A stretch of 64,000 bases of DNA from Mucilaginibacter cryoferens. GTDB taxonomy: Bacteria > Bacteroidota > Bacteroidia > Sphingobacteriales > Sphingobacteriaceae. The translations under genes and the position numbers were made by a program. The notes beneath the pieces were generated by a model. It worked only from the letters and a program-made list of their open reading frames with translations, searched no databases and was not told the origin of the DNA. The DNA is taken from the NCBI RefSeq assembly GCF_014205845.1, contig NZ_JACHCR010000001.1, forward strand, positions 124,001-188,000, in the 5' to 3' direction. Positions 1-8,303 of this stretch are shown piece by piece (within the stretch, counting starts at the first letter, position 1; each line of letters opens with the position of its first letter).

Positions 1-1233
1 AACATCAGAGCTTACAAAACCGCCGCTGATATTTACCTGGGTAATATTAACAGAGGCATCCTCCAGTGTTTCGAGCACATTGTATAAGGCAAAACAAACC
101 CCTTCCAACGCTGCCCTTAAAAAATGCGCCTGCGTATGGGCTGGTTTTATATTTAAATAAGCACCACTACTTTTGGTATCCCAAAGCGGCGCACGCTCGC
201 CATATAAATATGGCAAAAACAACAGGCCATCGCTCCCGGCGGGTATGGTTTTAATGGTACTGAACAAGTCGTCATAGTCGGCCCCGGTGAGGGTTTCCTT
301 TTCCAAAAAGTTTTTCAGCAGCCAGTTAATAGCTATACCTCCGTTGTTTACCGCGCCACCGCATACATAAGTATTTTGATTAAGCAGGTAATTGAAGGTC
401 ATGCCGCCATAGTTATAAACCGGTACGGGACTGGTGATACGTACCGCGCCGCTGGTACCGATGGTAAGTGCCGCTATACCTGGCCCGGTGGTGTGGCTAC
501 CCAAATTTGCACAGCAGCCATCACTGGCTCCGCTCACAAACATTGTATTTGGATTGATGCCAAGCAATGTTGCTATCTCCATCTTTACATCATCGCGATA
601 ATAGATGGTATTTACGGGCTCCGATAACTTTGCCGCAGTAATACCTGCCAATTCGCAAGCCTCTATACTCCATTCCAGTTTTAAAATATCGAAAAGCCCG
701 GTGGCCGATGCAATGGAATAATCAACCTGGAAACTGTTAAAAAGCTTAAACCATATAAATTCTTTTATCGATATAAATTTATGTGTTTGAGCAAATAAGA
801 CCGACTTATTTGTACGCAGCCAAATAAGTTTGCACAATGGCGACATGGCATGTATAGGAGTACCCGTAATACGATAAACCGCCTCGCCTTTCACCGAATT
901 TCTTAAATCCTGTGCAATATCTTCGGCCCGCGCATCTGCCCAGGTGATCATAGGAGCCAAAGCCCCTCCAACTTCATCAACCGCAATAATACTGTGCATA
1001 GCACTACTAAAGCTGATAGCTTGTAGCGCATAACCTATTTTAAGTACCATCTCCTGCACACATTTTACAAACGCGTTCCAAATTGTTAAGGGATCTTGCT
1101 CGCTGTAGCCAGGTTCTGGCGCATTAATAGTGTAATACTGCTGGGTTACACCCAACGCCTCGCCGGTTAAAGCAACGGCAACAGCCTTGGTGCTGCCCGT
1201 GCCAATATCTATACCTAATATATATGCCTGCAT
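1..1233 (-). CDS. FGGY-family carbohydrate kinase, 3' end outside window
   Basis: This is an ATP-dependent sugar or sugar-acid kinase of the FGGY family, acting in the cytoplasm. The frame is open from an ATG at 1233 to the window edge, giving 411 residues of a family usually near 500. The N-terminus reads MQAYILGIDIGTGSTKAVAV, the classic first phosphate-binding loop. Further on are a YSIASATGLFD stretch, GASDGCCANLG, the LTIGTSGA loop and GGAVNNGG, as in gluconokinase/xylulokinase-type members. The residues at the edge (ISGGFVSSDV) match the C-terminal ATPase domain. The overall flavour is nearest to gluconokinase, but the substrate cannot be fixed from sequence alone. It is divergent from the HipA-like gene that starts 100 bp away. 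Confidence 0.9.
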   Translation of the reverse strand, partial: MQAYILGIDIGTGSTKAVAVALTGEALGVTQQYYTINAPEPGYSEQDPLTIWNAFVKCVQEMVLKIGYALQAISFSSAMHSIIAVDEVGGALAPMITWADARAEDIAQDLRNSVKGEAVYRITGTPIHAMSPLCKLIWLRTNKSVLFAQTHKFISIKEFIWFKLFNSFQVDYSIASATGLFDILKLEWSIEACELAGITAAKLSEPVNTIYYRDDVKMEIATLLGINPNTMFVSGASDGCCANLGSHTTGPGIAALTIGTSGAVRITSPVPVYNYGGMTFNYLLNQNTYVCGGAVNNGGIAINWLLKNFLEKETLTGADYDDLFSTIKTIPAGSDGLLFLPYLYGERAPLWDTKSSGAYLNIKPAHTQAHFLRAALEGVCFALYNVLETLEDASVNITQVNISGGFVSSDV

Positions 1234-1304
1234 AATGTTATCAGCACAAAATAGGATTTATCTTTGGGATGACGGAAATAAAATACAGCGTTACCAATTT
1301 ATCA

Positions 1305-1312
1305 TAAATTTG
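1305..1312 (+). promoter_or_regulatory. candidate Bacteroidota -7 box
   Basis: TAAATTTG matches the Bacteroidota -7 consensus TAnnTTTG and lies 20 bases before the ATG at 1333. A second match, TATCTTTG, lies at 1259-1266. No clear -33 TTTG is seen at the expected spacing, so this is a tentative promoter for the HipA-like/DUF3037 pair. Confidence 0.35.
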
Positions 1313-1332
1313 CCCTGATTTTCTACAATAAA

Positions 1333-2127
1333 ATGAACTACACTCCACCCCAGCTTCGCACCATTAAGGTGATCCGTTACGTAACGCCGCTGCGCGAGGG
1401 CGGCTCGATGCCGGCCATTGCCGAAGGCGACGACGAGTTTCTGTATGTACTTAAGTTTCGTGGTGCAGGCCAGGGCGTAAAAGCACTGATAGCCGAGCTT
1501 ATTGGCGGCGAAATAGCCCGCCTGCTGGGCTTAAAAATACCCGAACTGGTATTTGCTAATCTTGATGAGGCCTTTGGCCGCTCGGAGGCTGATGAAGAGA
1601 TTCAGGATCTGCTGAAATTTAGCGTTGGGCTTAACCTTGCCTTGCATTACCTGTCGGGTGCCATAACTTATGATCCTGTAGTTAATACCCTTGATGCTAA
1701 ACTGGCATCGCAAATAGTTTGGCTCGATTGCCTGCTTACCAATGTTGACCGCACACCACGCAATACCAATATGCTGATGTGGCATAAAGAACTATGGCTT
1801 ATTGACCACGGGGCAGCACTCTATTTCCATCACTCCTGGCATAACTGGGAGGAATCGGCAAAACGACCGTTTGTACAGGTAAAAGATCATGTTTTACTGC
1901 CGCAAGCATCCGAATTGGATGAGGTAGATACCGAATTTACTTCAATTTTAACACCCGAACGCATCCACAACATTGTTAATTTGATCCCTGATGATTGGTT
2001 AACAGACGAATCTGAAAACGGCACACCTGCCGAACGCAGAAACGTATATGCACAATTTTTATTAACCCGTATTGCATCATCGGCAATATTTGTAACCGAA
2101 GCAAAAAATGCCCGATCAATTATTTGA
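1333..2127 (+). CDS. HipA-like kinase domain protein (HipA_2 type)
   Basis: The 264-residue protein is a short, stand-alone relative of the HipA serine/threonine kinase fold. Visible kinase signatures are YVLKFRG (Lys41, ATP anchoring), LLTNVDRTPRNTN (Asp139 and Asn144, catalytic loop) and LWLIDHGAAL (Asp158, metal binding). It lacks the N-terminal lobe of full-length HipA (~440 residues), and no HipB-type HTH antitoxin lies beside it. Its last 20 bases overlap the start of a DUF3037 gene, a pairing I know from other bacterial genomes, so the two are probably co-translated partners. The kinase fold is well supported; the substrate and role (toxin, phage defence or housekeeping) are unknown. 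Confidence 0.85.
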   Translation: MNYTPPQLRTIKVIRYVTPLREGGSMPAIAEGDDEFLYVLKFRGAGQGVKALIAELIGGEIARLLGLKIPELVFANLDEAFGRSEADEEIQDLLKFSVGLNLALHYLSGAITYDPVVNTLDAKLASQIVWLDCLLTNVDRTPRNTNMLMWHKELWLIDHGAALYFHHSWHNWEESAKRPFVQVKDHVLLPQASELDEVDTEFTSILTPERIHNIVNLIPDDWLTDESENGTPAERRNVYAQFLLTRIASSAIFVTEAKNARSII

Positions 2128-2488
2128 GTACGCCGTAATACGCGTTGTACCCAGGGTAGAGCGCGAGGAATTTATAAATATTGGCGTGATACTTTACTGC
2201 CCCAAACAAAAGTTTTTAAAAGCAATCCTTTTGGTGGATGAAGCACGAATAAGTGCTTTCGCGCCCGGTTTGGATATAGATTGTCTGAAGGATAACATCA
2301 ACTCGTTTGAAAAGATAACCAATGGAGAACCCCATGCGGGCCCAATTGCCAAATTAGATATAGCTTCCCGCTTTCGCTGGCTTACCGCTACGCGCAGTAC
2401 TGTTGTACAATCATCAAAGGTACATCCGGGATTATGTAAGGATGCAGGGGTAACTTTACTACGGCTATTTAACCAATTAGTGGGTTAA
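2108..2488 (+). CDS. DUF3037 domain protein
   Basis: This is a 126-residue cytoplasmic protein with the DUF3037 signature near its N-terminus (FEYAVIRVVPRVEREEFINIG) and a conserved-looking SRFRWLTATRST segment about two-thirds along. The start codon lies inside the end of the HipA-like kinase gene (20-base overlap, different frame), which argues for translational coupling. DUF3037 proteins have no established function; genomic pairing with HipA-like kinases suggests a substrate, regulator or antitoxin-like partner. A strong hairpin terminator follows 17 bases after the stop, so the two genes form a closed bicistronic unit. Confidence 0.85.
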   Translation: MPDQLFEYAVIRVVPRVEREEFINIGVILYCPKQKFLKAILLVDEARISAFAPGLDIDCLKDNINSFEKITNGEPHAGPIAKLDIASRFRWLTATRSTVVQSSKVHPGLCKDAGVTLLRLFNQLVG

Positions 2489-2505
2489 CCACATAACTCA
2501 ATAAA

Positions 2506-2539
2506 CAAAAAACTCATCCATTTGCGGATGAGTTTTTTG
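2506..2539. terminator. bidirectional intrinsic terminator
   Basis: A perfect 14-bp stem (2506-2519 with 2526-2539) encloses a 6-base loop. It has an A-run on the left and a T-run on the right, so it can stop the DUF3037 transcript on the plus strand and the rhamnosidase transcript (ending at 2574) on the minus strand. Confidence 0.85.
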
Positions 2540-2573
2540 TTCTGATAATTAATAGTTGTTTGATTCAGTTGGC

Positions 2574-5303
2574 TTATTTGGCCGGTAGCTTTTCATTGAC
2601 CACTACCCAAGGATAATTAAACGTATAATCGCCGGAGCCAAGTTGTAAAGTGGTTCCATCCACATCATTAACGGCACCCGTTATTGGTTTACCATCCTGC
2701 TTTACGTCTTCGGGATGGGCCTGGGGCAATGTTAAGCCGGCACTGGTGTTGACCGGAATTTTAACATGCACGCGCATGGTACCATCTTTAAGTTCCCACT
2801 CAGAAAGTACCTGGCCGTACATGGTTTCGAAAGTGGCTTTGGCAAACGTAAATTTAGGACTTGGCTCTGGCTTTAGTACAATGTACTTATAACCAGGCTT
2901 ACCAATTTGCAAACCCGTTACATGCTGATACATCCAATCGCCAACTGCCCCGTACGAGTAGTGGTTAAACGAGTTCATACCTTTATCTTCAAAAGTGCTA
3001 TCGGTTTTTATGCCGTCCCAGCGTTCCCAAATAGTGGTGGCTCCCATTTTTACAGGGTACAGCCATGAAGGATAGGTTTTCTGTAACAACAGATCATAGG
3101 CTACATTGGTATAGCCGTTTTGCGATAAAACCTGGCATAAATACGGCGTGCCCAAAAAGCCGGTAGAAAGGTGATTATTGCGGCTGCGCACATCTTCAAC
3201 CAAATAAGCCGCCGCCCTGCTCTTTAAACTATCGGGCACCAGGTTAAACTTTAGGGCCAATACATACCCCGTTTGCGAATCGGCAAAAATGCGGCCCGTA
3301 GGCGTTATATAATTATGAATAAACACTTTTTTCACTTCTTCAAAAACGTCATTATACTTCTTCTCATCGGCGGTATTACCTAGGGCACCTGCCGCCTGGC
3401 TAAGTAATTTTGATGAATAGGCATAAAACGCGGTAGCTATCATATCGGGGTTGGTATAACCGTTTGGCTCCGAAAAATCATAGATACCCGGGCGATAAAA
3501 CAGCCAGTCGCCAAAAACACTACCTCCGTGCCATATGCGGCTATCTCCGGCCCGTTTAATGATCTTATCTACATAGGCTTTCATACTTGGGTATTGCGTT
3601 TGCAGGATGCGTTTATCGGCATATACCTGGTACATTGTCCATGGTACAATAACGGCTACATCGCCCCAGCCTGCAGATGTGGTTTTATTGGTTTGCAAAA
3701 CATCGGGCACTACAAAGGGAATGCCTCCGTCCGGAAATTGATCGGCAGCAACATCCTTCATCCACTTGGCAAAAAATGGTGCTACATTCATGTTAAACGC
3801 CGCCGTGCGTGAAAATACCTGAGCATCCCCTGTCCAGCCCAAGCGTTCATCGCGTTGAGGGCAATCTGTAGGAATATCTAAAAAGTTACCTTTTTGTCCC
3901 CATTGAATGTTATGTTGTAATTTGTTGATCATGGTATCGGAGCAGGTAAACTCACCTGTAACCGGCATATCTGAGTGAATAACCACAGCGGTGAAATTCT
4001 CGGGTTTTATCTCGCCAGGGAAGCCCTCAATGGCAATATACCTGAAACCCATAAAGGTAAAATGAGGTTCAAACACTTCTACTCCCCCACCTTTTAACGT
4101 ATAATTTATAGATGCCGAAGCTGTACGAAGGTTGGCGGTATAAAACTCACCAAATTTATCCAGTACCTCGGCGTGTTTGATGTTAATGGTAGTACCGGCC
4201 GGGCCGCTAACTTTTAACCTGATCCAGCCCGTCATATCCTGGCCAAAATCTATGATCTGGGTACCTTTGGGGCTTTTAAAAATAGCTATGGGTTTTAACT
4301 CGGCAATTTTATGCACAGGCACACTCTGCACCCCTACCAAGGTACTTTTAGTAATATTGGCTACAGCAACCGGCAACCATCCCGCATCATTAAAACCTTT
4401 ACTGGCCCAGCCGCCCATTTCTTTGCGGGCATCATAGTTTTCACCATCGTAGATCCCGTCGAGGGTTATAGGTCCGTTTTGGGTACTTTTCCATGAGCCA
4501 TCAGAATTTATGTTTTCTGTAGTTCCATCGGCATAGGTTATTTGCAGCTGGCATAACAGCGCCAGATTTTTGCCCCAGAAACCCCAGTTGTTAAGGTAAG
4601 CCAAAGTACCTTTAAACCAGCCATCGCCTAACATGGCGCCAATTACGTTATCGCCTGGTTGCAGCATGGCGGTAACATCATAAACCTGGTATTGCAACCG
4701 TTTTTTATACTCGGTCCACCCGGGAGTGAGTACCTGGTTGCCTACTTTACGGCCGTTTAAAAACAACTCATATAAACCATGCGATGTTGCATAAACTCTT
4801 GCGGATGTTATTTTCTTAGCAGCTGTAAACTGCTTGCGTAACATTAAAGCCGGCATTTTTCGTGCACTATCCTGCTGGGGTTGTACCCAGCTGGCCGTCC
4901 AATCGGTAGTGTTTAACAAACCGGTTTCAAAATAGGCGGGCTTGCTCCAGGCCGATGTATTGCCATGGTTATCCCAAACTTTTACCCGCCAGTAATAACG
5001 CGTTGCCGATTTTAGCGTCGCGCCATTATAGGTAACAAGCACCGATGAATCTGACATTACTTTGCCAGTATTCCAAACCGTTTTTGAGGATGAAAAGGAA
5101 GCATCGGTAGCAATTGTAATGCTGTAGGCTTGTTGCAGCGTATTTTTTTGCACCGTATTTATCTTCCAGCTCAGGCGGGGATGCGTTGCATCTATCCCTA
5201 TGGGGTTGGTAAGGTAATCGGTGCTCAGGCTTTCGGCCACCGGCTTTTGTGCCATGCATATTGCCGGCAAAATACATAGTAGAAATAGAAAGATAGGTTT
5301 CAT
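2574..5303 (-). CDS. alpha-L-rhamnosidase, GH78, secreted
   Basis: The enzyme cleaves terminal alpha-L-rhamnose from glycans or plant glycosides. I start it at the ATG at 5303 (909 residues), because the protein then begins with a signal peptide (MKPIFLFLLCILPAICMAQ). An upstream in-frame TTG would only add ten unrelated residues. An N-terminal fibronectin-like region is followed by the jelly-roll domains of bacterial rhamnosidases (about residues 150-430), an (alpha/alpha)6 barrel with the diagnostic DCPQRDERLGWTGDAQ (around 480-495, general-acid Glu), and TTIWERWDG (Glu near 760, base), then a C-terminal beta domain. It follows the deacetylase gene by 26 bp, so the two are probably one operon. 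The length is normal for GH78. Confidence 0.95.
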   Translation of the reverse strand: MKPIFLFLLCILPAICMAQKPVAESLSTDYLTNPIGIDATHPRLSWKINTVQKNTLQQAYSITIATDASFSSSKTVWNTGKVMSDSSVLVTYNGATLKSATRYYWRVKVWDNHGNTSAWSKPAYFETGLLNTTDWTASWVQPQQDSARKMPALMLRKQFTAAKKITSARVYATSHGLYELFLNGRKVGNQVLTPGWTEYKKRLQYQVYDVTAMLQPGDNVIGAMLGDGWFKGTLAYLNNWGFWGKNLALLCQLQITYADGTTENINSDGSWKSTQNGPITLDGIYDGENYDARKEMGGWASKGFNDAGWLPVAVANITKSTLVGVQSVPVHKIAELKPIAIFKSPKGTQIIDFGQDMTGWIRLKVSGPAGTTINIKHAEVLDKFGEFYTANLRTASASINYTLKGGGVEVFEPHFTFMGFRYIAIEGFPGEIKPENFTAVVIHSDMPVTGEFTCSDTMINKLQHNIQWGQKGNFLDIPTDCPQRDERLGWTGDAQVFSRTAAFNMNVAPFFAKWMKDVAADQFPDGGIPFVVPDVLQTNKTTSAGWGDVAVIVPWTMYQVYADKRILQTQYPSMKAYVDKIIKRAGDSRIWHGGSVFGDWLFYRPGIYDFSEPNGYTNPDMIATAFYAYSSKLLSQAAGALGNTADEKKYNDVFEEVKKVFIHNYITPTGRIFADSQTGYVLALKFNLVPDSLKSRAAAYLVEDVRSRNNHLSTGFLGTPYLCQVLSQNGYTNVAYDLLLQKTYPSWLYPVKMGATTIWERWDGIKTDSTFEDKGMNSFNHYSYGAVGDWMYQHVTGLQIGKPGYKYIVLKPEPSPKFTFAKATFETMYGQVLSEWELKDGTMRVHVKIPVNTSAGLTLPQAHPEDVKQDGKPITGAVNDVDGTTLQLGSGDYTFNYPWVVVNEKLPAK

Positions 5304-5329
5304 GGCTTGTAATTGGAAACCCAAGTTTA

Positions 5330-6103
5330 TCAATTGTGACCAGCAGCGGCAACCCTGTCCATCCCCGTCTTAAAAGTGCACACTTCAATTTCGTCCTGGT
5401 GCTGTTTAAGGTATAATAGCAACTGCCTGTGTGCCGCCGCCGGAGTGGTAATATAGTCGCCGCCCACGCCATGAAACATAAACACGCCCATGCCCCCGCT
5501 TTGCTGCACCTTTTTGGCAAAGGCTATAAGTTCATCGCCGGTAACGCCGGCATGCACGCCCCATGCGGGTATCTGTAAAACATCGAGTTTTTTAAAATCG
5601 GTTATTACGGCATCCGGGCCGCCACCTATGCGGGCATATTTAATGGTACCGGCAAGCCGTAACGAATCTACATAATTAACACTACCAACAGCTACTTCGG
5701 TACACGGATAGGCATAAGTACGTGGGGCGGTTTGCCCATCAACAGCAAATAGCAGATTATTCATTTCGGCAATTTCGCGCAGCATCATGTAAACGGTGTA
5801 GCTGCCCGAGTTATTTGCCTGGTTAGCTTTAACCGTAGTTAATAAACATGGATGATATAGACTGTGGTTGGCCAGTTCATGCCCCTTTAAGGCCACCTGC
5901 CGCCAGCGGGGTATTGTTGCCTGTCCGATATTCCCCATCAGAAAAAACGTTGCTTTAAAGCCTAACGAGTCTAACTGGGGTAAAGCTACATCCAGTTGCG
6001 ACTCCAGGGCATCATCATAGGTAAGCACAATGATGGCTTTTTTATGTTGCTGGGCATAAGCCGTAAAATTGAGCAATAAAAGAAATACGATTATCCTTTT
6101 CAT
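5330..6103 (-). CDS. secreted polysaccharide deacetylase (CE4/NodB fold)
   Basis: The 257-residue protein has a signal peptide (MKRIIVFLLLLNFTAYAQQ) and a NodB-type catalytic domain that would remove N- or O-acetyl groups from a polysaccharide using a bound metal. Motif 1 is LTYDDA (Asp base and metal-binding Asp) and motif 2 is ELANHSLYHP (His-x3-His metal ligands). A C-terminal GVFMFHGVGG segment fits motif 5. It lies just upstream of the GH78 rhamnosidase, suggesting they act together on an acetylated, rhamnose-containing glycan; that pairing is inference. The acetylated substrate is not known. Confidence 0.88.
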   Translation of the reverse strand: MKRIIVFLLLLNFTAYAQQHKKAIIVLTYDDALESQLDVALPQLDSLGFKATFFLMGNIGQATIPRWRQVALKGHELANHSLYHPCLLTTVKANQANNSGSYTVYMMLREIAEMNNLLFAVDGQTAPRTYAYPCTEVAVGSVNYVDSLRLAGTIKYARIGGGPDAVITDFKKLDVLQIPAWGVHAGVTGDELIAFAKKVQQSGGMGVFMFHGVGGDYITTPAAAHRQLLLYLKQHQDEIEVCTFKTGMDRVAAAGHN

Positions 6104-6271
6104 AAAGGCTGATTTAAAACCTTTACTAATATAGGCTAACGCATTAATTTAAACGATGTAGATGAAATAAACGTCAACAGATAAAATAAATTTTCTTTTA
6201 TAAAACACTGTTGACATAGGGCTGTCACAAGCGGGTTGTTACTTTGAATTATAATCAAAAACAAAAACGCT

Positions 6272-6802
6272 ATGAATATTATCCCCATCTTTTTAAAGGA
6301 ATTGGAGCAGGAAGCCCAAACCACCCGTAAAATGCTAGAGATTGTGCCAACCGACAAATTTCAATGGCAGCCGCACCCAAAAAGCATGACTATTGAAGAC
6401 CTCACCGTACACATTGTAGATTTACCAAACTGGCTTGCCCTTGCCGCATACACCGACGGGTTAAATTTTGCCACCGAACCTTACACCCCCGCTAAAGCCG
6501 AAAATGCCCAGGGCTTATTGAATTTGCTGGAACAATCGGTAGCCAAAGGCAAGGAAGCCCTGCAAAGCATAACCGAAGAAGAACTAGTAAAACCCTGGGT
6601 GCTGAGCAATGGAGATGTGATATTGCAGAACTATAATAAAGCCGAAGTAATCAGGGTAGCCTTTAACCAGCTTGCACATCATCGTGCCCAGTTAGGTGTG
6701 TACCTGCGCCTGCTAAACGTCCCGATACCGGGCAGCTACGGCCCAAGCGCCGACGAACTAAGCGGCGAATACCAACGCCAGACAGCGGAAGCCGCTGTTT
6801 AG
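6272..6802 (+). CDS. DinB-family four-helix protein
   Basis: The 176-residue cytoplasmic protein has the DinB/YfiT layout. An N-terminal helix (IFLKELEQEAQTTRKML) is followed by DKFQWQPHPKSMTIEDLTVHI, which carries the first metal-ligand histidine, and by NQLAHHRAQLGVYLRLL with the other two. Members are putative metal-dependent S-transferases, often thiol related; no specific reaction can be assigned here. It stands alone on the plus strand and is followed by a 30-bp-arm inverted repeat and a terminator. A minus-strand frame overlapping its start has no coding features. Confidence 0.9.
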   Translation: MNIIPIFLKELEQEAQTTRKMLEIVPTDKFQWQPHPKSMTIEDLTVHIVDLPNWLALAAYTDGLNFATEPYTPAKAENAQGLLNLLEQSVAKGKEALQSITEEELVKPWVLSNGDVILQNYNKAEVIRVAFNQLAHHRAQLGVYLRLLNVPIPGSYGPSADELSGEYQRQTAEAAV

Positions 6803-6813
6803 GATCTTTTGGG

Positions 6814-6933
6814 GTATCAAGTAGTTAGTATCAAGTATCAAGACCGCTGCGGACATTAACTAGACTGAAAGTCTTTTGTCCAAATGTCCGAACCTCAAAA
6901 AAATCTTGATACTTGATACTAACTACTTGATAC
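6814..6933. repeat. long inverted repeat with nested hairpins
   Basis: Two perfect 30-base arms (6814-6843 and 6904-6933) enclose 60 bases. Two more palindromes nest inside: CGGACATT/AATGTCCG (6850-6857, 6883-6890) and AGACT/AGTCT (6862-6866, 6870-6874). The arms are built from the short word GTATCAAG repeated with variations. The element sits directly after the DinB-family gene and resembles the REP/MITE-like intergenic elements common in Bacteroidota. Confidence 0.85.
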
Positions 6934-6936
6934 AAA

Positions 6937-6972
6937 AAAGACGATTGTCCTTTAATTAGAACAATCGTCTTT
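6937..6972. terminator. bidirectional intrinsic terminator
   Basis: A 12-bp stem (6937-6948 with 6961-6972) with a 12-base loop, A-rich on the left and ending in T on the right. It lies between the convergent DinB-family gene and the small membrane-protein gene. Confidence 0.75.
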
Positions 6973-6993
6973 GCATTTTGTGCTGTTTAGATA

Positions 6994-7209
6994 CTAATGC
7001 TTGTACTTAGATAATTTCCCTTCGTTAATCTCTTCCAGGAAACCACTCTCGTTAATGGCGTAACGGGCATACGTGGTATCGGTATCAATTTTATACTTTA
7101 CTACGGATTTTGGTTTTCTGCGGGTTTTGGCGCGTAAAATGCGTACAACAAATACTGGTAAAATGACTACAGCAAGCAGGGCGGCTAATTGAAATAAAAT
7201 AATATGCAT
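6994..7209 (-). CDS. small single-pass membrane protein, unknown
   Basis: The 71-residue protein starts with a clear transmembrane helix (ILFQLAALLAVVILPVFVV), followed by a basic stretch (RILRAKTRRKPKS) and a mixed charged tail (…YARYAINESGFLEEINEGKLSKYKH). By the positive-inside rule the tail should be cytoplasmic. I do not recognise a family. Support for it being real is the credible membrane-plus-soluble layout, its isolated position ending at a terminator, and the absence of any competing frame. Function unknown. Confidence 0.55.
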   Translation of the reverse strand: MHIILFQLAALLAVVILPVFVVRILRAKTRRKPKSVVKYKIDTDTTYARYAINESGFLEEINEGKLSKYKH

Positions 7210-7472
7210 AACATTTAAAATAATTGTTTGGGCAGCACATCTAAAACGGTGATAAAACTAATCGGTTTAAAATTTTAGCTGCAATCGTAATGTTTACATA
7301 GCTAAATATGTGCCAATAATTTATGAACGCTAAGGATTGGCAGAATGTTACAATTAGAGGACAATTAAATCAGCTATAATAGTAATATTATTAAAAAACT
7401 CACAAACACTCTTAAACTCAGCAAGTTTAACGTTACTACAATGAGAATAAAATTATCATTGTGATACTCTTC

Positions 7473-8303
7473 TTATAAACCATAAAACGAAATAGCGTTA
7501 CCACCCCAAAACAGTTCTTGCTCTGCCGCCGATAATTTATCTGTGTAGTTTTTTACTACCTGCATGGTACCGTGGTAACCACCGGCCAGCAGGCAAACAG
7601 GCCAGTCGGAGCCAAACATTACCCGGCTGGGGCCAAAGGCATTAAATACTACGTCAAGGTAAGGGGTAAAATCTCCCGTTTTCCAGTTAGTCCAGTTGGC
7701 TTCGGTTAGCATGCCCGAGACTTTGCACCAAACGTTTTCGTGTTTGGCTAAAGCTTCAATATCCTTTTGCCATTTACCTGTTTCCTGTTTTTTAATAGCC
7801 GGCTTGGCCAGGTGATCGACCACAAATTTTTGATCGGAAAATTCGCCGGCTAATTCTGCGGCGCAACCCAAATGCTGGGGGAAGATCAATACATCATAGG
7901 TATAGCTATGCTTTTGGAGCGCAGCTATACCTTTTTTAAACGCCGGCTGCAGCATATATCGCTCATCCGGTTCTGATTGTAAAATATGACGAAAGCCTTT
8001 AAGCTTTCGGTATTGTTTATAGTTCTCCAGTTTTTCGTCCAGATCGTTTGCCTTCAGATCAACCCAGCCTACCACGCCTTTTACAAACGGGTTTGCGGCA
8101 GCATGGTCAAGCAAAAACATGGTTTCCTCATCCGACTGGCTGGCCTGAACGGCAACGCAGCCATCTATCCCGTATTGTTGTAAAACGGGGAGCAGATCGG
8201 CAGGTAAAAAATCGCGCTTTATAACCAGCATCTGGTCATCTATCCAACTATCCTTTACCGCATCAAATACCCAAAAATGCTGGTGCGCATCAATTTTAAG
8301 CAT
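7473..8303 (-). CDS. amidohydrolase, probable L-fuconolactonase
   Basis: The 276-residue TIM-barrel hydrolase of the amidohydrolase-2 type starts MLKIDAHQHFW, giving the HxH metal/active-site motif. It continues through LKGFRHILQSEPDERYM, KFVVDHLAKP and the terminal MFGSDWPV, whose Asp is the catalytic base. Relatives open sugar lactones (L-fuconolactone, L-rhamnonolactone) or pyrone dicarboxylate. It is the last gene of the fucose operon and overlaps the preceding hydrolase gene by 8 bases, so conversion of L-fuconolactone to L-fuconate is the best-fitting job. Family assignment is firm; substrate is inferred from context. Confidence 0.88.
   Translation of the reverse strand: MLKIDAHQHFWVFDAVKDSWIDDQMLVIKRDFLPADLLPVLQQYGIDGCVAVQASQSDEETMFLLDHAAANPFVKGVVGWVDLKANDLDEKLENYKQYRKLKGFRHILQSEPDERYMLQPAFKKGIAALQKHSYTYDVLIFPQHLGCAAELAGEFSDQKFVVDHLAKPAIKKQETGKWQKDIEALAKHENVWCKVSGMLTEANWTNWKTGDFTPYLDVVFNAFGPSRVMFGSDWPVCLLAGGYHGTMQVVKNYTDKLSAAEQELFWGGNAISFYGL

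Noticed and set aside
5026..5520. A 164-codon minus-strand frame over the deacetylase/rhamnosidase junction
   Set aside because: It lies in another frame of two clear genes (CE4 and GH78) and its composition (Cys/Arg-rich) is typical of an out-of-frame translation.
6136..6357. A 73-codon minus-strand frame overlapping the start of the DinB-family gene
   Set aside because: It is antisense to a well-supported gene, lies partly in its promoter region and has no recognisable domain.
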